NCBI GenBank assembly: GCA_902463265.1
Contig: CABQEV010000004.1
Span: forward strand, 62,001 to 126,000
Reading direction: 5' to 3'
Source of the DNA: UMGS1889 sp900556055
GTDB taxonomy: Bacteria > Bacillota > Clostridia > Oscillospirales > Ruminococcaceae
Length of the DNA: 64,000 bases
The notes below the pieces were generated by a model. It did not search any database and was not told where the DNA came from. It was given only the letters and a program-made list of their open reading frames with translations. A program made the translations under genes and the position numbers. Of this stretch, positions 51,799-60,289 are shown in pieces (the first letter of the stretch is position 1; each line of letters opens with the position of its first letter).

Positions 51799-52818
51799 TC
51801 AATCTTCTTCGATATATGTGCCGCCGTTGTACTTATAGTAGATAGCGGGCCACTTCGGATTGGGATTGATCTGGAACTGTGTAAGATCGACCTCGGGGCT
51901 TTCTCCCGGTCTGACCTTTCTTGCAACGATGACGTGTCTTGACGGCTCCCATTCGGTTGAACATGTTGAGAGTGTCAGGAACTTGTCATTTTCGTTCACG
52001 TCCGTTCCTGTGATAATTGTACTGCGTTCGGTGATCTCCTTGATGAATGTTTCATAAGGATACTGATCGCTGAAATAAACATAATTCTGATAATCAAAAA
52101 CCTTGCCGTTGTCATGCTCAGGCTCGGTATTGATGACAAATGAGGAAATGATCTTATAAACGCCCTGCTCGTAATTTGAGTTGAAATAGATAACGGGATT
52201 TTTCTTGTAATAGTTATAGTCCCATCTGTAATAATCCATTTCGCCGAACATTGTGCCGTCAGCCTGGTTATGACCGTAAACGATAAGGTTGTCGGACTGC
52301 TCCCAGTCTGTGAGCTTGCAGCGGTAATCAAGGAAGATAGCGCCGCACTGACGTTTCTGGTTGTTGAAGTTGTGAGTCAGATAATAATCATTGTTATCTG
52401 TCTGGACCACAACGGTATCTATCATTGTGTTTGGTATCTTGATATAGCCGACAGTGTCGGGGTTGATATTCAGAAGCTCCTGAGCGGCAGGCATTATTTC
52501 CTTAGGCTCTCTTACTTCGGGGATATCCTCGGCAGGCTCTTCAGCCGTTTCAGCCGCAGTTTCTGTGACCTGTGCTTCGGCAGCACTGCTGTATATGTAT
52601 TTGATATTTTCCTGCAGCTTCTTTGCCTCGATGATCTGAGCATAATAGCGGATAAGAACGATCACGCACACTATAAGCGCCGCAGCAGCTGCAAGTGTAA
52701 TGCATTTTGCGGTGATAGTGCCGGCAGAATCTGTTTTTAATGGAATAAAGGTTTCAACAAAGCCTTTTTTCTCTTTCTTTTTGACAGGCTTTGGTTTTGC
52801 CTCATCCGAAATTGCCAT
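51799..52818 (-). CDS. srtB: Class B sortase (fourth in the operon)
   Basis: A 339-residue transpeptidase expected to sit with its active site outside the membrane. The cytoplasmic N-terminus contains FIPLKTDSAGTI, then one transmembrane span at about residues 36-60 and the sortase B domain: INPDTVGYIKIPNT, VYGHNQADGTMFG with the catalytic His, LSTCSTEWEPSRHVIVARK with Cys and Arg. A 60-residue Thr/Glu/Ala stalk joins span and domain. Compared with its three neighbours it has Thr for Asn after the active Cys and a unique tail (KWPAIYYKYNGGTYIEED). Confidence 0.92.
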   Translation of the reverse strand: MAISDEAKPKPVKKKEKKGFVETFIPLKTDSAGTITAKCITLAAAAALIVCVIVLIRYYAQIIEAKKLQENIKYIYSSAAEAQVTETAAETAEEPAEDIPEVREPKEIMPAAQELLNINPDTVGYIKIPNTMIDTVVVQTDNNDYYLTHNFNNQKRQCGAIFLDYRCKLTDWEQSDNLIVYGHNQADGTMFGEMDYYRWDYNYYKKNPVIYFNSNYEQGVYKIISSFVINTEPEHDNGKVFDYQNYVYFSDQYPYETFIKEITERSTIITGTDVNENDKFLTLSTCSTEWEPSRHVIVARKVRPGESPEVDLTQFQINPNPKWPAIYYKYNGGTYIEED

Positions 52819-52864
52819 GAAAACTATCCTTTCCGATATTATTTTTATGCTTCACCGATGAAGC

Positions 52865-54664
52865 TTATGATGCTGCGCTTGTTTCCGTATCAGATTCGGA
52901 CTCACTCTCAGTCTCACTGCCGACCGATGAAGTCTCGCTGCCGGAGGTCTGTGAAGCTGTTTCAGCCGTTGTTTCCGAAAGTGATGTATCTGCGCTTGTC
53001 TCGGGGACAGATGCTGAAGCTTCGGTCTCGGGCGGAGCGGTTGTCAGGACTTCTGTCGTCTGTGCCGCTGTTGTCTCCGACGCATAATGCTCGGTTTCAA
53101 TATATGTATCCCATCCCTGAGATTCTTCCGCATTGACCGATGAGATTATGTCGAACATATCGTTCATGAACTCATCAGCTGCGTCCTGCTTTATGGTAAC
53201 ATCGATTGTTTCGGCTGTCAATGCAGGGTCAGCAGTCGTCTGATCTGAAGTGATCGCATCCCAGTCGATATCGCTTGTGCCTGTGTTGAGAGCAGCAGCC
53301 GAGAAATCGAAGCTCTGTTCAGTTTCGCCGTCACGCAGACGTCTTGCGAATATAACAAATCTGGAATCAGCATATTCATTGCTGCACGTCGAAAGAACTA
53401 TGAACTTATCTCCGTACTGAACATCAACGGGAGAAATTATCTCATTTCTCTTTGCGATCTCGCTCATATACCAGTCGTAAGTTTCTTCGTTTCCGAATTC
53501 GGGATAATTGTGATATCTGAACACCTCGCCGTTGCTGTCATGCTTTGCAAGGGTATTTGTCACGAAATATGCGAAGATAACGTACTTCTGCGAGCCATAT
53601 TCGGTATCGAATGTAAAGAACGGATTAGCCTTGTAATACTCAGCATTTCTCTTGTAAGCCTTGAGATTGCCGAACATAGTGCCGTCCCTCTGGTTGTGAC
53701 CGTAGAGAAGCAGGGTATCCGACTGACCGTCAGCATTGATGTGAGCACGATAATCCAGGAAAACTGTTCCCGCCTTATTGTTTGAACCGTCAAATGCATG
53801 GGAAAGATAATACGAATTATCCGTATACTGCACAATGGGTTCATATATATCGACATTTTTTATAGTGAGATAAGCAACGGTATCGGGATTTTTGTTTTTG
53901 AGATACTGCACCTTATCAAGTGCCGCCTTGTCAAGCGTTTCCTGATCGGGTTCGATCTCGATGACATTGCCTTCCTCATCTATGGACGTAACCGTTTCAA
54001 CCTCGAACTGTTCAAGCTCGGAAGTCAGATTATTCTTCAGATCAAGCGCACGGCGTGACTGGATAAGTGTGGAAACAAGCATTACACCCGCCGCAACGAA
54101 CACTGTCACTGCAGCAAGGAACACTGTTTTTCTGATTATTTCAAGAACGCTGTCGCCCTTTTCGGGAAACAGATCTCTGATCCTGCTTGATTTTTTCTGC
54201 TTTTTATTCTTTTCTTCGGAGCTGTCGGATACTTCGGGATCCTTCTTTTCGGCTTCGTCCTTCTTTTTGCTGTCTGACTCGCCTTCCAGCATCTCGAAAA
54301 TATCGTCCTCATCATCCGATGAGGCGGTAGATATCTCATCTGCCTGCGGATCGGGAACTATCTCATCAAAGCCCTTGAAAAGGTCTATGGAATCGGGTTC
54401 ATACTCATCGGGATCATAAACCGGCTCAGACTTTCCGGGAGTTGTCTCCGCAGGCCTGTCCTTTATGATGGGCGCTTCCTTTTCATCGGAAATAACGCCG
54501 TCAGTGCCGCTTCCGTCATCCTCGGGAGCAGGTGTATCCTCGATAATATCTTTTTCTGCGCCGATCACAGTATTATCTGCATCATCGGCAGCATTTCCTT
54601 TGAGCGCTGCGCTGTATTCCTCGATAAGGTCTGCTGCGCTCAGTTTTTTATTATCATCTGACAT
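52865..54664 (-). CDS. srtB: Class B sortase with long acidic cytoplasmic region and Ser/Thr-rich tail (third in the operon)
   Basis: At 599 residues it is about twice the family size. Residues 1-165 are very acidic and predicted disordered and intracellular; then comes the basic KKSSRIRDLFPEKGDSVLEIIRK motif, a membrane span at about 180-205, and the sortase domain with KNKNPDTVAYLTIKN, LYGHNQRDGTMFG and LSTCSNEYADSRFVIFARR (His, Cys and Arg present). About 130 residues after the domain are Thr/Ser/Glu-rich, resembling a wall-exposed glycosylated tail. The ATG at 54664 follows AGAGGT at six bases. Confidence 0.92.
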   Translation of the reverse strand: MSDDNKKLSAADLIEEYSAALKGNAADDADNTVIGAEKDIIEDTPAPEDDGSGTDGVISDEKEAPIIKDRPAETTPGKSEPVYDPDEYEPDSIDLFKGFDEIVPDPQADEISTASSDDEDDIFEMLEGESDSKKKDEAEKKDPEVSDSSEEKNKKQKKSSRIRDLFPEKGDSVLEIIRKTVFLAAVTVFVAAGVMLVSTLIQSRRALDLKNNLTSELEQFEVETVTSIDEEGNVIEIEPDQETLDKAALDKVQYLKNKNPDTVAYLTIKNVDIYEPIVQYTDNSYYLSHAFDGSNNKAGTVFLDYRAHINADGQSDTLLLYGHNQRDGTMFGNLKAYKRNAEYYKANPFFTFDTEYGSQKYVIFAYFVTNTLAKHDSNGEVFRYHNYPEFGNEETYDWYMSEIAKRNEIISPVDVQYGDKFIVLSTCSNEYADSRFVIFARRLRDGETEQSFDFSAAALNTGTSDIDWDAITSDQTTADPALTAETIDVTIKQDAADEFMNDMFDIISSVNAEESQGWDTYIETEHYASETTAAQTTEVLTTAPPETEASASVPETSADTSLSETTAETASQTSGSETSSVGSETESESESDTETSAAS

Positions 54665-54679
54665 TTGCAAACCTCTAAA

Positions 54680-55672
54680 TCACTTACCGTAAATATAGGA
54701 CCAATCAGGTTCCTTAGCGTCCTCATTGAGAGTTGCCAGCGATGTATCAACAGTCGGATCCTCTCCGTCCCTGACACGTCTGCCGATAACCACAAATCTT
54801 GACGGCTCAAATTCATTGCTGCATGTTGACAGTGTGAGGAACTTATCGTCCTCGTTGTAGTCAACGCCTGTGTTTATCGCAGTGCGTTCCATTACATTTT
54901 CAATGAATGTGCTGTATTTCCACTCATTATCATTGAAAACTATGTAGTTATGGTAATCGAAGATCTGACCGTCTCTTGTCTGATACGGCTCGACCTCGAT
55001 AACGAAGCATGCAATGATCTTATATTCGTATTCCTCATAAAGCGAAGAGAACGTGAAAGTCGGATGCTCCTTGTAGAAGCTGAAATTCGACGTATTCTGC
55101 TTTGTGATCTTATAGTTTTTCAGTGTTCCGAACATCTCTCCGCTTGCCTGGTTATGACCGTAAAGTATGATGTTGTCGCACTGATTGAAATCGTAATCGT
55201 TAAAATGCGCACGGAAATCCGCCATTACAGTACCCGGCTGAGACTTATTTCCGTAGAAATCCCTGTCAAGATAGTAATAGTTGTCCGTTGTCTGAACAAC
55301 AATATTGTTTATCTTTGTTCCGGGGACAGTTATCCAGCCCGCCGTATCGGGATTTTCCTTGATGAATTCTTCAAATCTCGGCAGAACAACAAGCGGCTCA
55401 GGCTCAGTAACTGTAGTTTCAGGCTCGGTCTCGGGCGGCTCCGTCTGAGTTGTTTCGGCAGTCGTGATGACAACTGCACTCTCATACTGCTCTGCAAGCT
55501 CCTTGTTCACACGCTCTGCCTTAAGCTCCTGATATTCCTGATATGCAACAAATCCTGCCGCAAACAGCAGCAGAAAGATCACTAATATAACTGAGATCTT
55601 CCTGATTATTTCACCTGTTGAATCTGTTTTCTGCGGGATAAATCTCTCCGCAAAGCTTCTCTTTTCGGACAT
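54680..55672 (-). CDS. srtB: Class B sortase (second in the operon)
   Basis: A 330-residue sortase. RFIPQKTDSTGEIIRK precedes the span (SVILVIFLLLFAAGFVAY); an extracellular Thr/Glu/Pro stalk follows; the domain has ENPDTAGWITVPGTKINNIVVQ, LYGHNQASGEMFG and LSTCSNEFEPSRFVVIGRR, with all three catalytic residues. It is 15 bases from both the previous and the next gene. Confidence 0.92.
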   Translation of the reverse strand: MSEKRSFAERFIPQKTDSTGEIIRKISVILVIFLLLFAAGFVAYQEYQELKAERVNKELAEQYESAVVITTAETTQTEPPETEPETTVTEPEPLVVLPRFEEFIKENPDTAGWITVPGTKINNIVVQTTDNYYYLDRDFYGNKSQPGTVMADFRAHFNDYDFNQCDNIILYGHNQASGEMFGTLKNYKITKQNTSNFSFYKEHPTFTFSSLYEEYEYKIIACFVIEVEPYQTRDGQIFDYHNYIVFNDNEWKYSTFIENVMERTAINTGVDYNEDDKFLTLSTCSNEFEPSRFVVIGRRVRDGEDPTVDTSLATLNEDAKEPDWSYIYGK

Positions 55673-55687
55673 ATATAATACCTCTGA

Positions 55688-56665
55688 TTATCCGTAAATT
55701 ACATCCCAGTCAGGTTCCTTCGCATTTGGATTAAGATATGCCTTGGATACATCGACCGACGGATCCTCGCCTTCCCTGACCTTTCTTGCCATGATAACAA
55801 ATCTTGACGGTTCAAACTCGTTGCTGCACGTAGACAGAGTGATAAATTCATCGCCGTACTTGATATCAACGTCTGTAATTATCTGCGAACGCTCCATAGC
55901 AAGATTTACAAATGTGTCATATGTCTCGTTGCTGTCGAAATTTATATAGTTGTGATAATCAAAAATGAAGCCGTCCCTCGTCTGCTCGGGATTAATTGCA
56001 GTTACAAAATACGCAAAAATCTTATAGACATCAGTGCGGTAATTTGAACTGAATGTTACAGTCGGATGGGACTGATAGAATTCAAGACTGTGCTTATACT
56101 GCGCCAGATCTCCGAACATTGACTTGTCCCTCTGATTATGGCCGTATATCACAAGATTTTCCGAACGCTCCTTAGCGGTAAGCGTATCACGGTAATCGAG
56201 CAGGATAGTTCCTGCCTTATTGTTTGAGCCGTCGAACGCATGAGTCAGGTAATACATATTGCCGTCCTCATAATTATCCGCCTTGCGCTGAACAACGGGG
56301 AGATTTACATTTGTCCCCTCGATAGTTATCCAGCCTACCGTGTCGGGATTTATCTTCAGAAGCTCCTCGGCAGCTGGAGTTATGGTATCGCCTCCGACTG
56401 CGTTTGAAACAGCTGATGAAAGGTTCTGATATATATACTGCAGCGATGTATTCAGCTGATGCGTTTCGAGCATTAATCTCGCCTCGTTTCCGAGGATAAC
56501 GATACAGCCGGCAAGCACTACAACAGCGATCTGGGTAATTATCTTGCTGAGAATTTCTTTGAAGCTGTCGCCTTTCTGTATAAGGAGCCAATGCCCTCTT
56601 TTTTTCTTCTTCTTGGCTTTGACAGCTTTTTTATATGCCGCCTGAGCGGACTTGGACATTGCCAT
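55688..56665 (-). CDS. srtB: Class B sortase (first in the operon)
   Basis: A 325-residue sortase. A very basic N-terminus (AYKKAVKAKKKKKRGHW) leads into LLIQKGDSFKEILSK, a membrane span, and the domain with INPDTVGWITIEGTNVNLPVVQ, IYGHNQRDKSMFG (His) and LSTCSNEFEPSRFVIMARK (Cys and Arg). GAGGTG precedes the ATG. It has its own consensus promoter inside the 220-base gap after thiI. Confidence 0.93.
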   Translation of the reverse strand: MAMSKSAQAAYKKAVKAKKKKKRGHWLLIQKGDSFKEILSKIITQIAVVVLAGCIVILGNEARLMLETHQLNTSLQYIYQNLSSAVSNAVGGDTITPAAEELLKINPDTVGWITIEGTNVNLPVVQRKADNYEDGNMYYLTHAFDGSNNKAGTILLDYRDTLTAKERSENLVIYGHNQRDKSMFGDLAQYKHSLEFYQSHPTVTFSSNYRTDVYKIFAYFVTAINPEQTRDGFIFDYHNYINFDSNETYDTFVNLAMERSQIITDVDIKYGDEFITLSTCSNEFEPSRFVIMARKVREGEDPSVDVSKAYLNPNAKEPDWDVIYG

Positions 56666-56715
56666 TTTTTCACCTCAAACCTTATAAGTATCGCAAAACA
56701 CACCAAACTTCAAAA

Positions 56716-56759
56716 GGTTACAGCAAGTCCATTTATTAGTATAGTACAACATTGTAACC
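56716..56759. promoter_or_regulatory. Inverted repeat around the start of the sortase operon
   Basis: GGTTACA (56716-56722) and TGTAACC (56753-56759) are perfect inverted 7-mers that bracket the -10 element and transcription start of the sortase operon, with one arm in the promoter spacer. This is a plausible regulator site. Confidence 0.45.
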
Positions 56760-56769
56760 GATTTGTCAA
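56741..56769 (-). promoter_or_regulatory. Promoter of the sortase operon
   Basis: Minus strand TTGACA (56769-56764), 17-base spacer, TACTAT (56746-56741), with a leader of about 75 bases. Confidence 0.85.
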
Positions 56770-56881
56770 GTTTCGAGCTGTTTTATTGTCATTATGCACA
56801 AATATATTTTCACGCTCTTGCCCATTTCCATAAGTGAAAGAGCAAATTTTCAGTGAATATGCTGTGAATTCTGCCTGAATA

Positions 56882-58051
56882 TTACAGTTTGATTACCTTT
56901 AACTCTGTGCCTTCAACAGCCTCAGCGATAAGCGGTTCAAAATCGAAGCTTTCCTGTGCCTTAACGACCTCCTCCAATACGGGACGTGTTTTCGGATGCT
57001 TAGGCGTAAATACCGTACAGCAGTCCTCATAAGGCTCGATTGAAGTTTCAAATGTATCTATTTTTCTGGATATTTCGATGATCTCCGTCTTATCCATACC
57101 GATAACGGGACGGAAAACAGGCATTCTGCACGCAGCATCGGTGCAGACCATAGCACCGATAGTCTGGCTGGCTACCTGACCCACACTCTCGCCCGTGATA
57201 AGAGCAAGACAGTTCTCCCTGACAGCGATCCTCTGAGCTATCTCCATCATAAGCCTTCTCATTATAATAGTGAAAAGCTCCTCGGGGCAGTTGTCCCTCA
57301 ATGCTTCCTGTATCTTGGTGAACGGAACGCAGAAAAACTTTATATCTCCGCAGTAAGGCGTAAGCTTCTCGCAAAGACGCTCGACCTTCATTCTTGCACG
57401 CTCTGATGTGTAAGGCGGTGCGGCAAAGTGGATAGCCTCAACGCTTATTCCTCTCTTCGCCATCATATAAGCGGCAACAGGGCTGTCGATACCGCCCGAA
57501 AGCAGCAGCATAGCCTTGCCCGATGTTCCGACAGGGATACCGCCTGCGCCGCTCACCCTTACAGCATGGATATACGCATTTTTATCACGTATCTCAACTG
57601 TCACCGTGATCTCGGGGTTCTTAACATCAACGGTAAGGTTCGGGAATTTATCGAGAAGAACGCCGCCTATCTCAGCGCATATCTCAGGGGATTTCATCGG
57701 AAAATGCTTGTCCGAACGCTTTGCATCCACCTTGAATGTGCGCTTGTACGGCAGAACGTCCTCAAGATATTCGCAGGCTGTCTTTGCGATGTCGTCCATG
57801 TTCTTCTCACAAACAACAGCACGGCATACGGCAGCAGCGCCGAATACCTTGCAGCATCTGTCAAAAGCTTCATCGGCATCAACATCATCAGACGGGATAA
57901 CGTAAACTGTGGACTGCGATCTTGTGTATTCAAAATGTCCGAGCGGCTTCAGTCTGTGTCTGAGGTTCTTGACGAAAGCCTCCTCGAAGTTTCTTTTGTT
58001 AAGACCCTTTAAAACGATCTCGCCCTCTTTGAGCAGAAAAATTTCTTTCAC
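56882..58051 (-). CDS. thiI: tRNA 4-thiouridine synthase ThiI, without rhodanese domain
   Basis: A 389-residue protein with an N-terminal ferredoxin-like fold and THUMP (KEIFLLKEGEIVLKGLNKRNFEE, VYVIPSDD), then the PP-loop ATPase (LLLSGGIDSPVAAY) and GESVGQVASQT. It makes 4-thiouridine in tRNA. The C-terminal rhodanese domain of E. coli ThiI (480 residues) is absent, as in most Firmicutes, where a dedicated cysteine desulfurase passes sulfur directly; such a gene lies directly upstream. The GTG at 58051 has GGAG eight bases before it. Confidence 0.95.
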   Translation of the reverse strand: MKEIFLLKEGEIVLKGLNKRNFEEAFVKNLRHRLKPLGHFEYTRSQSTVYVIPSDDVDADEAFDRCCKVFGAAAVCRAVVCEKNMDDIAKTACEYLEDVLPYKRTFKVDAKRSDKHFPMKSPEICAEIGGVLLDKFPNLTVDVKNPEITVTVEIRDKNAYIHAVRVSGAGGIPVGTSGKAMLLLSGGIDSPVAAYMMAKRGISVEAIHFAAPPYTSERARMKVERLCEKLTPYCGDIKFFCVPFTKIQEALRDNCPEELFTIIMRRLMMEIAQRIAVRENCLALITGESVGQVASQTIGAMVCTDAACRMPVFRPVIGMDKTEIIEISRKIDTFETSIEPYEDCCTVFTPKHPKTRPVLEEVVKAQESFDFEPLIAEAVEGTELKVIKL

Positions 58052-58069
58052 TTTTTTATCTCCATTCAA

Positions 58070-59212
58070 TTATTTTTTTACCTTGGCAAGCTTTTCATAT
58101 CCAAGCTCGAGATATTTCACAAGAGCGTCAATGTCACCATATGTAGTGGTATGGCAGAGCGATACTCTGAGTGCGGAATCCGCAAGGCTGTCCTTCAGCT
58201 TCATTGCGGCGATAACAGGGCTTTTCGCTCCCTTTGAGCATGCCGATCCGCTGGAAATGTACACATCGTTGGATTCCAGCCAGTGAAGCATGGTTTCCGA
58301 ACGGATACCTTCAGCCGAAAAATTCAGTATATAAGGCGAACACTCGTCCGCACGGGAATTTATCGTGACATACGGAAGCCTTTCCAGCTTTTTCCTGAGA
58401 TATCCGTTAAGCTCCTCCGCATTCGCATAATTCGTCTTTATCTCGGGACGCATATAGTCCGCAGCAGCACCGAAAGCAGCTATCAGCGGCACAGATTCCG
58501 TTCCCGGGCGGAATCCCTTTTCCTGTCCGCCGCCGTAAATGAGCGAAGAAATATGTATCCCCTTCTTGACATAAAGTGCGCCGACACCCTTGACAGCGTG
58601 TATTTTATGTCCGCTGACGGTTATCATATCCGCATGAAGATCAGCCGCCTTTATCGGTATCTTCATAAATCCCTGAACGGCATCGCAGTGCGTAACACAC
58701 TCGGGATAAAGCCTTTTTATCGCAGAAAACGCCCTCTTTACGGGGTGGATAGTTCCCGTTTCGTTGTTGACGAGCATGCAGGACACAAGGAAAGTGTTGT
58801 CATCGGCAGCGGCGATGATATCCTCCGCAGATATCTCTCCCCTTATGTCGGGATAGACCCTGACGACCTCGAAGCCCATGTCCTCCAGCCTTTTGGCGGA
58901 CGCAGCAACAGACGAATGTTCAACAGCCGATATGACCAGCTTTTTTCTGCGTTTTCCGTACTTGTCGGCAGCTCCGAACAGTGCCGTATTGTTGCTTTCG
59001 GTTGCGCCGGAAGTAAAGTATAAGCAATCGGGATCGCAGACAAGTCCCGCAGCGACTGCCTTTCTTGCCTCACGAATAGTTTCCTCAGCCTTTATTCCCA
59101 GCTTATGCAGCGATGATGGGTTTCCGTAATCCAGCGTGATATTGTTTATTACTGCCTGAACAGCAGCCTCGCAGGGCTTTGTCGTAGCGGCATTATCAAG
59201 ATAAACTGTCAT
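58070..59212 (-). CDS. Cysteine desulfurase (NifS/IscS family) paired with ThiI
   Basis: A 380-residue PLP enzyme that takes sulfur from cysteine. TVYLDNAATTKPCE, FTSGATESNNTALFG, HCDAVQGFMKIPI (Asp), SGHKIHAVKGVGALYVKKG with the cofactor Lys, and SGSACSKGAKSP, the mobile loop with the sulfur-carrying Cys. The AAAAGGAA site precedes the ATG at 59212. Its adjacency to thiI, 18 bases apart, matches Bacillus nifZ-thiI and argues for a tRNA thiolation role more than Fe-S assembly. Confidence 0.93.
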   Translation of the reverse strand: MTVYLDNAATTKPCEAAVQAVINNITLDYGNPSSLHKLGIKAEETIREARKAVAAGLVCDPDCLYFTSGATESNNTALFGAADKYGKRRKKLVISAVEHSSVAASAKRLEDMGFEVVRVYPDIRGEISAEDIIAAADDNTFLVSCMLVNNETGTIHPVKRAFSAIKRLYPECVTHCDAVQGFMKIPIKAADLHADMITVSGHKIHAVKGVGALYVKKGIHISSLIYGGGQEKGFRPGTESVPLIAAFGAAADYMRPEIKTNYANAEELNGYLRKKLERLPYVTINSRADECSPYILNFSAEGIRSETMLHWLESNDVYISSGSACSKGAKSPVIAAMKLKDSLADSALRVSLCHTTTYGDIDALVKYLELGYEKLAKVKK

Positions 59213-59305
59213 GTGATCATTCCTTTTATATAAAACATCAGATTGCATACATAAAATGATTATAACACATTATAAAGTACAGTTCAAGTATTATTTTTTA
59301 CATAA

Positions 59306-59341
59306 ATAAAAAGCGGCACACAAGCAAGCTCCCAAAGCCGC
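59306..59341 (-). terminator. Possible terminator after the ferredoxin-type gene
   Basis: Stem GCGGC/GCCGC with a long 19-base loop, followed on the minus strand by TTTTTATTTAT. The stem is short. Confidence 0.4.
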
Positions 59342-59360
59342 CCATACGCCGCAGTGTATT

Positions 59361-60059
59361 TTATCTGTCGATAATATTTCCGTCAGTCGAGATCGTTACG
59401 ACCTGCCACGGGATAAACTTTCCGCTTGCACGCAGCGCATTCTCCGCAGCCATAGCAATGCCGCCGCAGCAAGGCACCTCCATTCTTACAACAGTCACGC
59501 TCTTTATATCGTTTCTGCGGATTATCTCCGTCAGCTTTTCGGTGTAATCAACCCCGTCAAGCTTCGGACAGCCGATGACAGTGATATGTCCCCTGATAAA
59601 TTTCTCATGGAAATTTGCATATGCATAAGCCGTGCAGTCTGCGGCGATAAGCAGCTTTGCGCCGTCAAAATAAGGCGCTTCTATCGGCAGCAGCTTTATC
59701 TGCACGGGCCACTGCATAAGACGGCTTTCCATATCATGCACCTCGCACTGACCGCTTTCCTTTCGCTCGATCTTTCTTGCATTGCTTCCGGGACATCCGC
59801 ACGGCATGGGCGCAGCTTTTTTCGCCGCAATATGCGCCTTGACAGCCTCCTCATCATAAGCCGCCGCTTCACGCTCAACGAAAGATATCGCATTCACGGG
59901 GCATGCAGGCAGACAATCGCCAAGACCGTCACAGTAATCGTCCCTCAGCAGCTTAGCCTTGCCGTTGACCATTGCTATTGCGCTTTCGTGGCACGCATTC
60001 GCACACGCTCCGCAGCCGTTGCACTTTTCTTCATCAATATGGATAATTTTTCTTATCAT
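59361..60059 (-). CDS. Ferredoxin-domain protein with C-terminal redox-like region
   Basis: The 232-residue protein has a 4Fe-4S motif CNGCGACANACHESAI at its N-terminus and a second, variant motif CDGLGDCLPACPVNAI (only three of four spaced Cys). A CGCPGS motif near residue 86 and a C-terminal half with LLIAADCTAYAYANFHEKFIRG, TVIGCPKLDGVDY and VPCCGGIAMAA supply more Cys. This layout is typical of a clostridial 4Fe-4S protein often divergent from a Crp/Fnr regulator, as here. It may serve in redox sensing or nitrosative stress; the reaction is unknown. Confidence 0.8.
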   Translation of the reverse strand: MIRKIIHIDEEKCNGCGACANACHESAIAMVNGKAKLLRDDYCDGLGDCLPACPVNAISFVEREAAAYDEEAVKAHIAAKKAAPMPCGCPGSNARKIERKESGQCEVHDMESRLMQWPVQIKLLPIEAPYFDGAKLLIAADCTAYAYANFHEKFIRGHITVIGCPKLDGVDYTEKLTEIIRRNDIKSVTVVRMEVPCCGGIAMAAENALRASGKFIPWQVVTISTDGNIIDR

Positions 60060-60086
60060 GATTTTTTCCTCACTTTTTTCGGATAA

Positions 60087-60215
60087 TTTTACTTTCTGAT
60101 ATTTACAGCCTTGCTAAATCAGCGTTTCCTTTGTCATATCTGTAAAAAAGTCCTGCTGTCAGTATGCTGTTTCCAAAATCCCAAGCGAGCATCACGCCGA
60201 TATATTGCGTCCCCC
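60087..60215. repeat. Intergenic repeat element, copy C
   Basis: Left end TTTTACTTTCTGATATTT, right end CATCACGCCGATATATTGCG, with 106 bases between the first base and CACGCC, as in copies A and B. It lies between the ferredoxin-type gene (minus) and a Crp/Fnr gene (plus), and ends three bases before the -35 of the latter, much as copy A does. Confidence 0.7.
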
Positions 60216-60217
60216 GC

Positions 60218-60246
60218 TTGACTTTGCATCATCATTTTACTATAAT
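60218..60246 (+). promoter_or_regulatory. Promoter of the first Crp/Fnr gene
   Basis: TTGACT (60218-60223), 17-base spacer, TATAAT (60241-60246). Confidence 0.85.
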
Positions 60247-60260
60247 GAGAACAAAAAGTC

Positions 60261-60276
60261 TGTTGTAAATCCAACA
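60261..60276. promoter_or_regulatory. Crp/Fnr-type operator TGTTG-N6-CAACA
   Basis: A palindrome lying between the expected transcription start and the ribosome binding site of the first Crp/Fnr gene. Its arms are identical to the site at 63957. The position suggests autorepression. Confidence 0.65.
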
Positions 60277-60289
60277 AAGGAGAATTATC

